Of a DNA stretch of 20,335 nucleotides, positions 20,180 to 20,335 are shown in pieces. The notes under the pieces were generated by a model, which searched no databases, was not told the DNA's origin, and saw only the letters and a program-made list of their open reading frames with translations. Positions within the stretch are counted from its first letter, which is position 1; each line of letters begins with the position of its first letter. The translations under genes and the position numbers were made by a program. This DNA comes from a virus, in IMG/VR virus record IMGVR_UViG_3300027851_000765, positions 1 through 20,335 of that record; one strand, given 5' to 3'.

Positions 20180-20184
20180 GTTAC

Positions 20185-20188
20185 TGCA
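20185..20188. other. Candidate phage terminus (attL)
   Basis: Read from outside on the lower strand the phage would begin 5'-TGCAGTAACCGGGATG, fitting the 5'-TG/CA-3' ends of Mu-type elements. It follows directly on the phased repeats, and host-like sequence begins after it. If right, the next five bases (20189-20193, GGATC) are the target duplication. Not confirmed: the other end is outside the window. Confidence 0.35.
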
Positions 20189-20237
20189 GGATCAAGTGTC
20201 CCCTAACAGCGGTCTTCCCCCACCGGCCTGTCGGCCG

Positions 20238-20257
20238 CCTCCCCTGTCAGGGGGAGG
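20238..20257. repeat. Host intergenic C-rich hairpin
   Basis: CCTCCCC (20238-20244) pairs with GGGGAGG (20251-20257) around TGTCAG, next to a second small dyad GGCC-TGTC-GGCC upstream. Such C-rich hairpins are common between genes in Caulobacter-type genomes and mark this stretch as host DNA. Confidence 0.5.
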
Positions 20258-20265
20258 ATCGATGC

Positions 20266-20292
20266 TTGCACCCGCCGCCCCACCCTCTAAAC
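20266..20292 (+). promoter_or_regulatory. Candidate host housekeeping promoter
   Basis: TTGCAC (20266-20271) and CTAAAC (20287-20292) with a 15-base spacer resemble the -35 and GCTAAA-like -10 elements of Caulobacter sigma-73 promoters and lie just before the host start codon. The prophage therefore seems inserted upstream of an intact promoter. Confidence 0.45.
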
Positions 20293-20324
20293 TCCCGTTC
20301 AAACAAGCGTTGGGGAGAAATCGC

Positions 20325-20335
20325 ATGGCTGAAGC
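20325..20335 (+). CDS. Start of a host gene, cut by window edge
   Basis: ATG at 20325-20327 with GGGGAGA 6-7 bases upstream and the candidate promoter before it. Only the first three codons (Met-Ala-Glu) are visible, so no product can be named. Confidence 0.55.

Larger units (their letters stand above)
1..20188 (-). mobile_element. Mu-like transposable prophage, left-end portion, reversed in the window
   Basis: The gene order is that of Mu-type phages read right to left: repressor, Ner, DDE transposase, AAA+ target-binding ATPase, GemA, Mor/C activator, lysis genes, gp25-26-27-28-29, F, protease. The tail half lies beyond the left edge. The right limit near 20188 is inferred from phased repeats, a terminal CA dinucleotide and the change to host-like intergenic sequence; it was not confirmed by a target-site duplication because the other end is outside the window. 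No integrase is present, as expected for replicative transposition. Confidence 0.95.

Noticed and set aside
20048-20210. Rightward open frame from an ATG near 20048
   Set aside because: It runs through the T tract and phased repeats, and the translation is low-complexity Pro/Arg/Cys without a ribosome-binding site.
19734-20335. Site-specific attachment at a tRNA gene
   Set aside because: No tRNA sequence is visible and the phage has a DDE transposase and no integrase.

Overview
The window is most of one end of a Mu-like transposable prophage, lying in reverse orientation in the chromosome of a GC-rich alphaproteobacterium. The host looks Caulobacter-like: high G+C with strong third-position bias, a C-rich intergenic hairpin and a Caulobacter-type promoter in the right flank. 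The species call is an inference; the Mu-like identity is firm. The phage left end (repressor end) lies near base 20185, host DNA with the start of a host gene follows, and the left window edge cuts the phage inside the capsid protease gene.

Layout, in the phage's direction of transcription (right to left). 19734-20200: left end, with a terminator, a cluster of TTCCCA/TGGGAA sites and four 10-bp-spaced repeats. 18468-19733: immunity switch, with a CI/S24-type repressor and a small membrane protein rightward and a Ner-like regulator leftward, their start codons back to back. 13467-18465: ParB-like protein, an opposite-strand orphan gene, a conserved early protein, the DDE transposase (MuA-like) and its AAA+ partner (MuB-like). 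9267-13454: a tightly coupled run of small early genes (DUF3164, a DnaA domain IV-like protein, an ASCH-like protein, GemA and several unknowns). 8893-9270: a Mor/C-family activator. 7026-8792: lysis cassette (GH108 muramidase, holin, nested Rz/Rz1 spanins, a membrane miniprotein). 1044-7029: DksA/TraR-type zinc finger, gp25/gp26-like proteins, small and large terminase, portal, and an F-type head protein with a C-terminal toxin-like nuclease domain. 1-699: protease/scaffold.

How it works together. The repressor holds lysogeny. On induction the leftward early operon makes transposase, its ATPase and then the Mor/C activator at its end. A perfect 18-bp palindrome inside an identical 29-bp block occurs only twice: about 90 bp before the lysis gene and about 90 bp before the protease gene, exactly where Mu has its C-activated late promoters Plys and PI. 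This is the clearest regulatory signal in the window.

The most unusual signals are a 35-bp perfect palindrome written in rare AT-rich codons inside the ParB-like gene, the opposite-strand gene at 17036-17464 embedded in the early operon, and the 10-bp phased repeats at the phage end.
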